This document shows positions 17,936 to 27,031 of a DNA stretch of 64,000 nucleotides, in pieces. The notes under the pieces were generated by a model. That model saw only the letters and a list, made by a program, of their open reading frames with translations. It was not told where the DNA came from and did no database searches. The stretch comes from REEB95 sp963810055. GTDB lineage: Bacteria; Pseudomonadota; Alphaproteobacteria; ATCC43930; CGMCC-115725. The translations under genes and the position numbers were made by a program. Within the stretch, counting starts at the first letter, position 1. Every line of letters begins with the position of its first letter. The stretch spans positions 1 to 64,000 of the forward strand of contig CAWEME010000055.1 in assembly GCA_963810055.1 (NCBI GenBank). Direction: 5' to 3'.

Positions 17936-18893
17936 CTAGAATCTCCCCGACACGAAACGCAGCAGCATGCCGAGCAGCCCCAGCATCAGCGCCGCGCCCA
18001 GGAACTGGGGCACGCGGAAGACGCGCATCTTGGCGATGGCGGTCTCGAACACCGCCAGCAGAATCCCGGCGAATGCGAGCTTGGCGAGATAGGCCGCCGC
18101 CCCGGCAAAATAGGCGGCGAAGGAACCTTCCGGCGGCGCCAGGCCCCAGGGCACGAACAGGCAGGCGATCAGCGAGACATAGAGCAGCAGCTTGAGCATG
18201 GACGCCAACTCGATGAGCGCCAGATGCCGCCCGGAATATTCGAGCACCATCGCCTCGTGCACCATCGTGAGCTCGAGATGCGTGGCGGGATTGTCGACCG
18301 GGATGCGCGCATTCTCGGCAATCGCGACGATGATGATGGCGATCAGCGCCAGACCGAGCGAGACGCGCAATCCCACCTCGGGCGATCCCATGAAATCGGC
18401 GATGGTCGAAAGCTGGGTCGATCCCGCGATCAAGGCCAGCGTGAACACGATCACGATCATGGCCGGCTCGGCCAAGCGACGCGATCATCACCTCGCGGCT
18501 CGAACCGATGCCGCCGAAGCTGGTGCCGACATCCATGCCGGCCAAGGCCAGGAAAAACCGCGCGCTGGCCAGGAGCGCGATGATGGCGATGAGGTCGGCC
18601 GACCAGCTGAACATCAGCCCGGTGGCGAAGGTAGGAACCAGGGCCGCGGCCACCCAGGTGGCGGAGACGATCAGATAGGGCGCGACGCGGAACAGCCAGC
18701 TGGCGTTTTGCGCCAGCACCGCCTCTTTTTTCAACAGCCGCAGCAGATCGCGATAGGGCTGGAAGAGCGGCGGACCGCGGCGGCGCAACAGCCGCGCCTT
18801 GACCTTGCGCACCAGGCCGGTCAACGCCGGCGCCAATGCCAGCACCAGCAGCATCTCCGCGCATTGCACGGCGAAATCGCGGATCAGAGCCAT
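17936..18893 (-). CDS. hyfC: Hydrogenase-4-like membrane subunit HyfC / NuoH homologue (frameshifted at ~18475)
   Basis: A NuoH/HycD/HyfC-type protein. The ATG at 18893 starts MALIRDFAVQCAEMLLVLAL; the quinone-site region RRRGPPLFQPYRDLLRLLKK and GGIGSSREVMIASL follow. The rest (AEPAMIVIVFTLALIAGS ... ARIPVDNPATHLELTMVHEA ... LLRFVSGRF) is in the next frame, so there is one surplus base near 18475 (likely a T run, CTTGG for CTGG). Total length is 3n+1. The gene overlaps the end of hyfB by ten bases. HyfC links the peripheral and membrane arms and carries the quinone-cavity helices. Confidence 0.85.
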
Positions 18894-20899
18894 ATCGCCG
18901 CCACCAACAGCAAGAGGATCAGAAGGACGAAGACCAGCATCAGATAGCGCCGGATGGTCAGGAACTGGAGATGGTTGAGCCGCTCCGCCATGAAGTTCGC
19001 GGCGAAGGCCACCGGCGCATAGAAAAAATCCCACACCGGATCGTGCAGCTCGACATGAAGCACGGCCGGGCTCGGATCGCCGGGCGGCGGCATTTCGACG
19101 CGTTCGCGCGCGCCGAACACGACGGCGCCGAAGACCCGGCGGATCGGCTGGGCGAAGCTGCTCGCGGTGTACTGCGTAAACGGGCTCGGATCGGGATAGC
19201 CGCAATCCCAGGCCGGCGCGCGGCGCAACGCGTGCGAGGCCAGGCGATGGATGGCGTAGACGGAAAGCAAGGCCGAGAGCGCGATGAAGACGAAGACCAG
19301 CATCCCGTCATAGGAGCTGCGGCTTTCGCTCACCGGAATTATCATTAACCAGGACAGGGTGCCTTGCGCCGGCATGTGGCCGTCGACCAGGCTTTGCGTC
19401 ACCGGCGCCAGCGCGTCGATCACGAAGCCGGGCAGGATGCCGGCGAGGAGGCACAATGCCGACAGCAGGAACATGGATGCCAACGAGAAGCGGTCGGTCT
19501 CCAGCGCTTTTTCCGCAGGTTTCGAACGCGGCCGGCCGAGGAATGTCACGCCGAAGGCCTTGACGAAACACGCGCCGGCCAGCGCCGCCGACAGCGCCAA
19601 CAGCGCGCCCACCACCGGGATCAGGATCTTGAGGCCCCATTCCGGCAGTTCGGGGCTGAGCAGGATCGCCTGGAAGGTCAGCCATTCGGAGACGAAGCCG
19701 TTGAGCGGCGGCAGCGCCGAGATGGCGACGCAGCCGACCAGGAAGGCGAAAGAGGCGAGCGGCATGCGGTGGATGAGCCCGCCCAGCCGTTCCATGTCGC
19801 GCTCGCCGGTCGAATTCAGCACCGCGCCCGCGCCGAAGAACAGCAGGCTCTTGAACAGCGAATGATTGAAGACGTGGAACAGCGCCGCGGTGAAGGCCAG
19901 CGCCGCCGCCCATGCCATGCCGTCGCTTTGGAAGGCGAGGGCGAGGCCCAATCCTATGAAGACGATGCCGATATTCTCGACCGTGTGATAAGCCAAGAGC
20001 CGTTTCAGATCGTGCTGCATCAGCGCATAAAGCACGCCCAAAACGGTGGTGATTCCGGCCAGCGCCAGCACCACCATGCTCGACCACCAGCTCGGCTCGC
20101 CGAGCAGATCGAAGACGATGCGGATGAAGCCGTAAACCGCGACCTTGGTCATGACGCCGCTCATCAGCGCCGAGACATGGCTGGGCGCCGCCGGATGGGC
20201 GAGCGGCAGCCAGACATGGAGCGGCACCAGCCCGGCTTTCGACCCGGCGCCCAAGAGCGCCAGCACCAGCACCAAGGCGGCGATCGTGGTGGCGGGATGG
20301 CTGGAAGCGCGGATCGCGGCGAAGCCGTAGCCGCCATCCGGCCCGGCGAGCAGGCCGAAGGCCAGCACCAAGGCGAGGGTGCCGAAGCTCGCCATCAGCA
20401 GATAGATGTAACCGGCGCGGCGGTTCTCGGGATCGCGGTGATGCGACATCACCAGCGCCCAGGAGGAAAGCGACATGAACTCCCAGCACAGCAGGAAGGT
20501 GAAGGCGTCGTCGGCGAGCACGACCAGATTCATGCCGGCGAGGAAGGCGGGATAGAAAGGCAACACGCGGTGCGGCGCGGTTTCGTGGCGCCCATAGCCC
20601 AGCGCGAACAGGCTCGAGGCAAAGCCGCCGAGATTGACGACGACCAGGAAAAACGCGGCCAGCGCGTCGATGCGGAAATGCGCGCCCAGCCAGGGCAAGC
20701 CCAAGGGCAGCACCAGCGTGGAATCCGCCGCGCCGCCCGCGAGCAACTGGACCAGCGCGGAGACAAGCGCCACCGCCGAGGCGGCAAGACAGATGCCGTA
20801 GACCAGCGGCGTTGCGGCTTGCGAGCGCGAGGTCGCGATGCCGAGGACCGAAGTCGCGAGCAGCGCGGCGACGCAATAAAGGGCGATCTCGACTGGCAT
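18884..20899 (-). CDS. hyfB: Hydrogenase-4-like membrane subunit HyfB (antiporter-like, NuoL/M type)
   Basis: A product of 671 residues with 16 or so hydrophobic helices and the antiporter-like core of NuoL/HycC/HyfB: FLLCWEFMSLSSWALV (key Glu), GAGSKAGLVPLHVWLPLAHP, HDLKRLLAYHTVENIG and NHSLFKSLLFFGAG. It is expected to be an ion-pumping subunit of the Hyf-like complex. It begins six bases after the XRE regulator stop, so the regulator and the complex form one operon. Confidence 0.9.
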   Translation of the reverse strand: MPVEIALYCVAALLATSVLGIATSRSQAATPLVYGICLAASAVALVSALVQLLAGGAADSTLVLPLGLPWLGAHFRIDALAAFFLVVVNLGGFASSLFALGYGRHETAPHRVLPFYPAFLAGMNLVVLADDAFTFLLCWEFMSLSSWALVMSHHRDPENRRAGYIYLLMASFGTLALVLAFGLLAGPDGGYGFAAIRASSHPATTIAALVLVLALLGAGSKAGLVPLHVWLPLAHPAAPSHVSALMSGVMTKVAVYGFIRIVFDLLGEPSWWSSMVVLALAGITTVLGVLYALMQHDLKRLLAYHTVENIGIVFIGLGLALAFQSDGMAWAAALAFTAALFHVFNHSLFKSLLFFGAGAVLNSTGERDMERLGGLIHRMPLASFAFLVGCVAISALPPLNGFVSEWLTFQAILLSPELPEWGLKILIPVVGALLALSAALAGACFVKAFGVTFLGRPRSKPAEKALETDRFSLASMFLLSALCLLAGILPGFVIDALAPVTQSLVDGHMPAQGTLSWLMIIPVSESRSSYDGMLVFVFIALSALLSVYAIHRLASHALRRAPAWDCGYPDPSPFTQYTASSFAQPIRRVFGAVVFGARERVEMPPPGDPSPAVLHVELHDPVWDFFYAPVAFAANFMAERLNHLQFLTIRRYLMLVFVLLILLLLVAAIWL

Positions 20900-20905
20900 G
20901 CGGCT

Positions 20906-21166
20906 TTAGCTTCGCCCTCCGCGGGCTTTAAGCCGCACGCCGCGACCGCCGCCGGCGCTTGCCGCGCCTTCGGCGATGAGCTCGATGCCGGCCGCGTCGA
21001 ACGCGGCGGTCAGCTTGGTCAGGGAATCGACATTGCCGCGGATGACGCCGTCGCTCGCCTCCATGCGCTGGATGGTGGGGACCGACAGGCCCGACAGATC
21101 GGCGAGCTGGCGCTGGTCGATGCCGAGCAGCGCCCGCGCCGCCCGGAGTTGCGCGGCGGATATCAC
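20906..21166 (-). CDS. XRE-family helix-turn-helix regulator
   Basis: A small DNA-binding protein of 86 residues. A Cro/CI-type HTH spans about residues 5-60: LRAARALLGIDQRQLADLSG followed by LSVPTIQRMEAS. The tail is a short TKLTAAFDAAGIELI dimerisation-like segment and a basic end. It is the first gene of the hyf operon (hyfB starts six bases later). An 11-bp inverted repeat lies 22-52 bases upstream of its start, where an autoregulatory operator would be. It probably controls hyf expression; the signal is unknown. Confidence 0.8.
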   Translation of the reverse strand: MISAAQLRAARALLGIDQRQLADLSGLSVPTIQRMEASDGVIRGNVDSLTKLTAAFDAAGIELIAEGAASAGGGRGVRLKARGGRS

Positions 21167-21188
21167 GGCTGGGACATTGAAAGTAAGG

Positions 21189-21218
21189 GTTTATCCATGA
21201 GTTCTTATGGATAAACCA
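21189..21218. promoter_or_regulatory. Palindromic operator candidate upstream of the XRE gene
   Basis: Perfect inverted repeat GGTTTATCCAT - 8 bases - ATGGATAAACC, 22 bases before the start codon of the XRE regulator and so in the likely promoter of the hyf operon. An 11-bp half-site with an 8-base spacer is plausible for a dimeric HTH repressor. The function is inferred from position. Confidence 0.5.
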
Positions 21219-21574
21219 TGAGGCAGGGCGAGTGCAATCCCGAATCATGCGGCTTCATTGTAGTCGCGTTCGCCGTTATATCGCTAACCCTACAATACGG
21301 GCGCTAGCTAATGACCAATAGTGATCACCGCCGTTCGTAAGTTTCAGTGCTGACTTGAAGTGGAAGGTGCTGAATGGTTTTAGGATAAGCGTATTGAAAT
21401 TTAAGACGACAGACCACCAAGGACAGCATAGGGTAACTATTCACACGGTAGCATTGGCAATGTAAGCGGAAGTCTTTAATAAGACCGACAGCCAAAGCCC
21501 ACTTTTTTCTTCCGAAAAAATTATGTCGCGTTCCTGCTGTATGGGGCGGCATGAATTTTTGAAGGGAGTGATTT
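21219..21574. other. AT-rich intergenic stretch
   Basis: About 356 bases between the operator candidate and the AT-rich membrane protein gene. Base composition falls from GC-rich to AT-rich here, roughly from 21,260 on. A weak inverted repeat (ATTGTAG ... CTACAAT) lies near 21,257-21,296. No credible gene or recognised element is seen. It is probably the left margin of an acquired segment plus the promoter of the gene at 21575. Confidence 0.4.
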
Positions 21575-22756
21575 ATGGAAGAGGCCAAAATGTTCAAATT
21601 TGTACGAGCTGTCGTTGTATTAGCTCTGTTTGTAGCCATTTTTATTTTGATCTGGAAAGAGGACACTCTCGCCAAAACGCCAACAGAATTTGGCCTGATT
21701 GGCATTTTACTTACAATTCTTTCGTTGCTCGGAAGTTGGATTCTTTCGCATATCTATTCTGAGTTGACCCACCAAAATGAATTAACCCGGATCGATCAAA
21801 TTCACAAAGAAAGCCTTCGTACCTACGCGCTGAAAGCCTCAGAAAAAGTGACCAATTTATCGAACGAACTAAGTCGCCTCGCTGTTTCATTGGAAGCAGA
21901 ATTAGATGATCAGGAATTCTCAAATGCCGAACTCAAATTACAATCGAGAGAATTGAAGGTTGAGAGCGCCATCCATCTCATTACAACATTAAAAAACGCA
22001 AATGACACTTCGTTGAGTGACTGGAAGGGCGTAATCGGCGAAGAGCTTGAGCAGCAACGAGAAGACCGCGAGGAAACGCTTTTAGCTGTTCTTCATAGCC
22101 TCATGGAAAGAGTCGATGAGATTGAAAAATACCAACTTGAATTAATTTCCAAAGATTCGGGTCAAGAAGGATATGAAGAACTTAATGAGCTAAAAATAAA
22201 AATCGATCAAATTAGAAACTCATTGAAACACGCAGAAATTTTTGGGGGAGTAAACTATCCATACCAACGACCCCATAAGCAAAGATACGACGAAGTCTCT
22301 GAGCCATGCCCAAATTGTGGAAAACCGGTGTCATACAGGCACAGGACGAAACTTGCTATTAAAGGTGTGGCATGCAAGTCGTGCGGTCAGAAGCTGGTTT
22401 CTCGTAGATTATCTGATGATGTTTATGCGCTGACAATTCGGCAAGATGTGCCTGAAACCGTTAGCTGCCCGAATTGCAATCGTAAAACAGTGGTTACTTT
22501 GGATGTATTTCCATCTGCAACTGCACGATATAGCTGCGAATGCGGCTCTGAGGTTCGAGTTGTACGCTTAAGTGATGGAATTCGAACTGAAGAAATTTCT
22601 TCTGTGCCAGAACATTTGATTAAAAAAGTACAATCGCAATTGCCAGATCAGCCATGGCCAAAACATACCCATATAGCGGTAGCCGAAAAAATCGGTGCGC
22701 CCACTAAGGACGTGCAAAAAGCGATTCAGGTCTTTGATTCGGCGCGGCATTTTTAA
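21575..22756 (+). CDS. Membrane protein with coiled coil and two zinc ribbons, unknown function
   Basis: A product of 393 residues whose codon use is strongly AT-rich compared with its neighbours. The ATG at 21575 follows GAAGGGAG. There are two transmembrane helices (about 8-27 and 38-60), then a long charged, probably coiled-coil region (60-220), then two zinc ribbons: C245/C248/C267/C270 and C298/C301/C321/C323. The C-terminal 40 residues (PWPKHTHIAVAEKIGAPTKD) look like a small helical DNA- or protein-binding unit. No known family is recognised. It stands alone, divergent from the XRE-hyf operon and convergent with coxM. Composition suggests transfer from another genome. Confidence 0.7.
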   Translation: MEEAKMFKFVRAVVVLALFVAIFILIWKEDTLAKTPTEFGLIGILLTILSLLGSWILSHIYSELTHQNELTRIDQIHKESLRTYALKASEKVTNLSNELSRLAVSLEAELDDQEFSNAELKLQSRELKVESAIHLITTLKNANDTSLSDWKGVIGEELEQQREDREETLLAVLHSLMERVDEIEKYQLELISKDSGQEGYEELNELKIKIDQIRNSLKHAEIFGGVNYPYQRPHKQRYDEVSEPCPNCGKPVSYRHRTKLAIKGVACKSCGQKLVSRRLSDDVYALTIRQDVPETVSCPNCNRKTVVTLDVFPSATARYSCECGSEVRVVRLSDGIRTEEISSVPEHLIKKVQSQLPDQPWPKHTHIAVAEKIGAPTKDVQKAIQVFDSARHF

Positions 22757-22822
22757 AAATCAAGTAGATGGAAAAATCGTTGAGGATTAAGAATTTTCAA
22801 TCTTCTAGTAGTTTTCTAAGCA

Positions 22823-23617
22823 TTACCCCGCCGCCTGCACGGCCCGGCGCGCCATCACGCCGATCAGATGCGCGCGGTATTCGGCGCTGGCGTGGATGTC
22901 GGCGTTGAGCCCGGAGGCTTTCTGCGTCACGCCCTTGATCGCGTCGGCGGAGAAAGTCTTGGCCAGCGCCGCTTCCATATCCTTCTGGCGGAACACCACC
23001 GGCCCGGCGCCGGTGACGGCGACGCGCACGCCGTCCTTGGCCTTGGCCACGAACACGCCGGCGATGGCGTAGCGCGAGGCCGGGTTGGGGAATTTCATGT
23101 AAGCGGCCTTGTCCGGGATGGGAAAGGACACCGCCGTCACGATCTCGCCGGCCTCGAGCGCGGTTTCGAACATGCCCTTGAAGAACTGATCGGCCGGAAT
23201 CTTGCGCTTGTTGGTGACGATGGTGGCGTTGAGGGCCAGCACCGCCGCCGGATAATCCGCCGCCGGATCGTTGTTGGAGATCGAGCCGCCGAGCGTGCCG
23301 CGGTTGCGCACGGCGGGATCGCCGATATGCGCGGCCAGTTGCGCCAGCGCCGGGATCGCCTGCTTGACCTCGGCCGATTCCGCCACCTCGATATGCCGCG
23401 TCATCGATCCGATCACCACGGCGTTGCCGTCCTGCTTGATGCCCTTCAACTCGGATATCCCGCCCAGATCGACCAGGTCGCTCGGCTTGGCCAGGCGCAG
23501 CTTCAAAGAGGGGATCAGCGTCATGCCGCCCGCGACCAGCTTGCCCTCGGCGGCCTTGGCCACCAGGCCCGCCGCCTCGGCGACGGTCTTGGCCTTGTGA
23601 TATTGGAAATCGTACAT
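22823..23617 (-). CDS. coxM: CO/xanthine dehydrogenase-type FAD-binding medium subunit (CoxM-like)
   Basis: A product of 264 residues of the CoxM/XdhB FAD-binding family: AGGMTLIPSLKLRLAKPSDLVD holds the first FAD loop and GTLGGSISNNDPAADYPAA the second. The subunit passes electrons from the [2Fe-2S] protein to FAD. ATG 23617 is used; the longer frame runs through coxS in the wrong frame. It follows coxS by 17 bases. The catalytic molybdopterin subunit (coxL) that usually accompanies it is not found in the window. Confidence 0.9.
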   Translation of the reverse strand: MYDFQYHKAKTVAEAAGLVAKAAEGKLVAGGMTLIPSLKLRLAKPSDLVDLGGISELKGIKQDGNAVVIGSMTRHIEVAESAEVKQAIPALAQLAAHIGDPAVRNRGTLGGSISNNDPAADYPAAVLALNATIVTNKRKIPADQFFKGMFETALEAGEIVTAVSFPIPDKAAYMKFPNPASRYAIAGVFVAKAKDGVRVAVTGAGPVVFRQKDMEAALAKTFSADAIKGVTQKASGLNADIHASAEYRAHLIGVMARRAVQAAG

Positions 23618-23634
23618 GCGCGTTTCCCCGATCC

Positions 23635-24102
<468 letters not shown>

Positions 24103-24197
24103 GGTACGACGTCTCCCTCGAATTAACCGGCCGCATCCGGCGGGGCGGCCGCTTTATGGGCTCAAGTTTTCCGCCAGCATGGCGCCGCCGTCAAGCG

Positions 24198-24812
24198 TCA
24201 GCGGACGAAGAAATAGAGAATGCCCGCCACCAGCGCCGCCAGGATGGTCACCCACAGGAAAGGCGGCAGGCGGCGGCCCTCCTGGTGGGTGAGGAGCTCG
24301 GCCGGGGTCGGCATATGGGGCGCGCGTTCTTCGGGCAGCATGGCGGCAGGGATAGGGGCGGCCTGAGGCGGCTGGGCGCTCACCAAGGTGGCGAAATTGG
24401 AGAAGAAATCATCCGCCATTTTCCGGGCGGCGCCGTCGATCAGCCGCGAGCCGATCTGCGCCAGCTTGCCGCCGATCTGGGCCTCGACCTTATAATTCAG
24501 TTTGGTGCCGGCGCCCTCGTCGGCGAGATGCACCGTGGCGCCGCCCTTGGCGAAGCCGGCGGCGCCGCCCGTGCCCTCGCCGATGATGCGGTAACCATTG
24601 GGCGGGTCGAGATCGGACAGCGTCACCTTGCCGGAGAAGCTCGCGCTCACCGGGCCGACCCGCGCCTGCACCTTGGCGGCGAATTGGGTGTCGGAGGTCT
24701 TCAGCATCTCCTGGCAGCCGGGGATGCATTGTTTCAGAATCTCGGGATCGTTGAGCGCGCTCCACACCTTCGCGCGCGGCGCGGCGATGATGTATTCGCC
24801 GGTCATGTCCAT
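24198..24812 (-). CDS. coxG: CoxG-like SRPBCC protein with C-terminal membrane anchor
   Basis: ATG 24812 gives 204 residues. The first ~150 form the CoxG SRPBCC fold (MDMTGEYIIAAPRAKVWSAL, DPEILKQCIPGCQEM, GGKLAQIGSRLIDG). A proline-rich linker follows, and then a hydrophobic C-terminal helix (FLWVTILAALVAGILYFFV), which fits the role of CoxG in attaching CO dehydrogenase to the cytoplasmic membrane. A longer frame starts nine codons upstream, but the usual family start is the MDMTG methionine. It is divergent from the transporter gene at 24955. Confidence 0.88.
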   Translation of the reverse strand: MDMTGEYIIAAPRAKVWSALNDPEILKQCIPGCQEMLKTSDTQFAAKVQARVGPVSASFSGKVTLSDLDPPNGYRIIGEGTGGAAGFAKGGATVHLADEGAGTKLNYKVEAQIGGKLAQIGSRLIDGAARKMADDFFSNFATLVSAQPPQAAPIPAAMLPEERAPHMPTPAELLTHQEGRRLPPFLWVTILAALVAGILYFFVR

Positions 24813-24954
24813 GGCGGCCGTCCCTTCCTTCTCCTGCAAGGAAACTAGTCCGGCGCGCCTGCCGGAGCAAGCGCAGGGCGCACCGCCATCGGGGTTGACT
24901 TCAAGCGCGCCCCGGCGATGCTAGCGGCGGCCGAAACCAAGAACGGCGGGGGGA

Positions 24955-26280
24955 ATGCCTTATACGAGTCTTGCCTGGGGGTTGCCCTTCGTCGGGCTGC
25001 TGCTGACCATCGCCACGGCGCCGCTGGCGGTTCCGGGACTCTGGGGCCGGCATTACGGCAAGCTGGTGGCGTTCTGGGCGCTGGCCTTCCTCGCGCCCGA
25101 TGCTCTGTACGAGGGCGCTGGCGCCGCCGCCTGGCGGCTTTTGGACATGACGCTCAACACTTATCTGCCCTTCGTGCTGCTGCTGGGCGCGCTGTTCGTC
25201 ATCACCGGGGGCTTGCGGATCAGGGGCGCGCCGCACGGCACGCCGGGCGTCAACACCGCGCTGTTGGCGATCAGCACCGCGGTGTCGAGCTGCATCGGCA
25301 CGCCGGGCGCGTCGATGCTGATGCTAAGGCCGCTGGTGCGCGCCAACCGCCACCGGGCGCGCACCGGGCACATCTACGTCTTCTTCATTTTCCTGGTCTG
25401 CAACATCGGCGGCGCGTTGACGCCGCTCGGCAATCCGCCCTTGTTCCTGGGCTATCTGCGCGGCGTGCCGTTCTTCTGGCCGATCGTTCACCTGTTTCTG
25501 CCGACGCTGACGCTCGCCTGCGCGGTGCTGGCGGTGTTCTATGCCGTCGACCGCCATATCTACCGGGTTCACCGGAAAGACGGCGAAATACTGCCGGAGA
25601 TCGAGAAGCTGAGCATCGACGGCGGAATCAACCTGCTGCTGCTCTTGGGCGCGGCGATCACCATGATGCTGCGTACTTTCTGGTCCTGGCCCGGCGCTCT
25701 CGACCTCTTCGGGATTCCTTGGAGCTTCGACGACATACTGGCCGATGCGCTGTTCATCCTCCTCGGCGCGCTGTCGCTGAAGCTCACGCAACCGGCGACG
25801 CGGCAAGAAAACGCTTTCGTGTGGACGCCGATCATCGAGATTTCGATCCTGTTCGCCGCGATCTTCGTGGCCTTGATCCCGGTCGACGCCATCATGGCGG
25901 CGGGCCAGGCCGGACCGGGACATGCGCTGTTCAACGCCATGTTCGAAGCGGGCCAGCCGGTGGTGCCGCTGTTCTACCTGCTGCCGGGCCTGCTCTCCTC
26001 GGTGCTCGACAATGCGCCGGCCTACCTGGTGTTCTTCGGCCTGGCCGGCGACGACGCCAAGCTGCTCACCGGGCCGTTGGCGCTGACGCTGGCCGCGATC
26101 TCGGCCGGCGCCAGCTATTTCGGCGCCATGACCTATATCGGCAACGCGCCCAACCTGATGGTGAAGTCGATCGTCGAGAGCTATGGCGTCAAGATGCCGA
26201 ACTTCTTCGCCTATATCGCCTGGTCGGGTCTTTGCCTGTTGCCGCTGCTGTTGGCGGCGATGGCGGTGTTCTTCCGCTAG
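24955..26280 (+). CDS. Sodium:proton antiporter / CitMHS-type transporter
   Basis: A product of 441 residues with about a dozen transmembrane helices. Signatures of the ion-transporter superfamily (NhaD/ArsB/CitMHS) are seen as two inverted halves: NIGGALTPLGNPPLFLGYLRG and, in the second half, SSVLDNAPAYLVFFGLAGDD plus GAMTYIGNAPNLMVKSI. This resembles the putative citrate/sodium antiporter group; the substrate is not defined. ATG 24955 follows a G-rich ribosome site (GGCGGGGGGA). It stands between coxG and the TRAP genes without obvious functional link. Confidence 0.8.
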   Translation: MPYTSLAWGLPFVGLLLTIATAPLAVPGLWGRHYGKLVAFWALAFLAPDALYEGAGAAAWRLLDMTLNTYLPFVLLLGALFVITGGLRIRGAPHGTPGVNTALLAISTAVSSCIGTPGASMLMLRPLVRANRHRARTGHIYVFFIFLVCNIGGALTPLGNPPLFLGYLRGVPFFWPIVHLFLPTLTLACAVLAVFYAVDRHIYRVHRKDGEILPEIEKLSIDGGINLLLLLGAAITMMLRTFWSWPGALDLFGIPWSFDDILADALFILLGALSLKLTQPATRQENAFVWTPIIEISILFAAIFVALIPVDAIMAAGQAGPGHALFNAMFEAGQPVVPLFYLLPGLLSSVLDNAPAYLVFFGLAGDDAKLLTGPLALTLAAISAGASYFGAMTYIGNAPNLMVKSIVESYGVKMPNFFAYIAWSGLCLLPLLLAAMAVFFR

Positions 26281-26396
26281 AGCGCGCTCGGCGCCTTTGC
26301 GCAACCGTCGTTTCCGCCGCCAAGCAGCTTTTGTGGGGGTGAGGGGGTTGGCAGCGGCCAAAAACCCATGCCATAGTGTCCGCGTCAATAACAACA

Positions 26397-26421
26397 GGCC
26401 GGTCGAACCGGCCCGTGTTTT
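26397..26421 (+). terminator. Hairpin between the antiporter and the first dctQ
   Basis: GGCCGGT-CGA-ACCGGCC is a perfect 7-bp stem followed by CGTGTTTT. It could terminate the antiporter transcript, but it also lies only six bases ahead of the ribosome binding site of the dctQ gene, so a role in its 5' leader is possible. Confidence 0.4.
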
Positions 26422-26443
26422 GGGAGTGGGGGAGGTTTCGGGC

Positions 26444-27031
26444 TTGGGTTTCCTGCTGCTATTGAGCCGCTGGGTCGATTTCCTCAACGAGAAAATCGGC
26501 CGTACGGTCTATTGGCTGGTATTGGGCGCGGTGCTGGTGAGTTCCGGCAACGCGGTGGTGCGTTACCTCTTCAATTACAGCTCCAACGGCTGGCTCGAGC
26601 TGCAGTGGTATCTCTACACCGGCTTCTTCCTGGTCGGCGCGGGCTACACGCTCCTGCGCAACGAGCATGTCCGCATCGACATCATCTATAGCCGGTTCAA
26701 TCCGCGCACGCGCGCCTGGATCGACCTGCTGGGCGGGATTTTCTTCCTCTTGCCCATGGCGATCCTCATCATGGCGCTTGCCTGGCCGGTGTTCACCGAA
26801 TCCTACGCGCTCACCGAATATTCGCCCAGCGCCAACGGGCTGCTGCGCTGGCCGGTGAAGCTCATGATGCCGGTCGGGTTCTTCCTGCTGGCGATCCAAG
26901 GCGTCTCGGAAATTATCAAACGCGCGGCCTTCCTGATGGGCCTCATCCCCGATCCGACGCCGCGGCACGCCCACGGCTCCGAAGGCACGGTCGCGGAGGA
27001 CATGATCATGAAAACCGAGGGCGAGAAATGA
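26444..27031 (+). CDS. TRAP transporter small permease (DctQ-like), first copy
   Basis: A product of 195 residues with four transmembrane helices. It contains the DctQ features W-x2-YTGFFLVGAGYTLLRNEHVRIDI and a C-terminal helix followed by a charged tail. The start TTG 26444 was chosen because GGGGGAGG lies eight bases upstream and the longer frame has no membrane-protein-like sequence before it. It overlaps dctM by four bases (ATGA). It works with DctM as the membrane part of a sodium-driven solute importer fed by a periplasmic DctP protein. Confidence 0.85.
   Translation: MGFLLLLSRWVDFLNEKIGRTVYWLVLGAVLVSSGNAVVRYLFNYSSNGWLELQWYLYTGFFLVGAGYTLLRNEHVRIDIIYSRFNPRTRAWIDLLGGIFFLLPMAILIMALAWPVFTESYALTEYSPSANGLLRWPVKLMMPVGFFLLAIQGVSEIIKRAAFLMGLIPDPTPRHAHGSEGTVAEDMIMKTEGEK

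Noticed and set aside
15732..17939. 735-codon open frame on the plus strand, rich in Gln, His, Asp and Arg
   Set aside because: It is the antisense shadow of hyfG, hyfF and hyfE. The composition (long QHR-rich runs) is what GC-rich antisense frames give, and no domain is visible.
19364..21214. 616-codon open frame on the plus strand
   Set aside because: Antisense to hyfB and the XRE gene; low-complexity Gln/Arg/His composition and no ribosome binding site.
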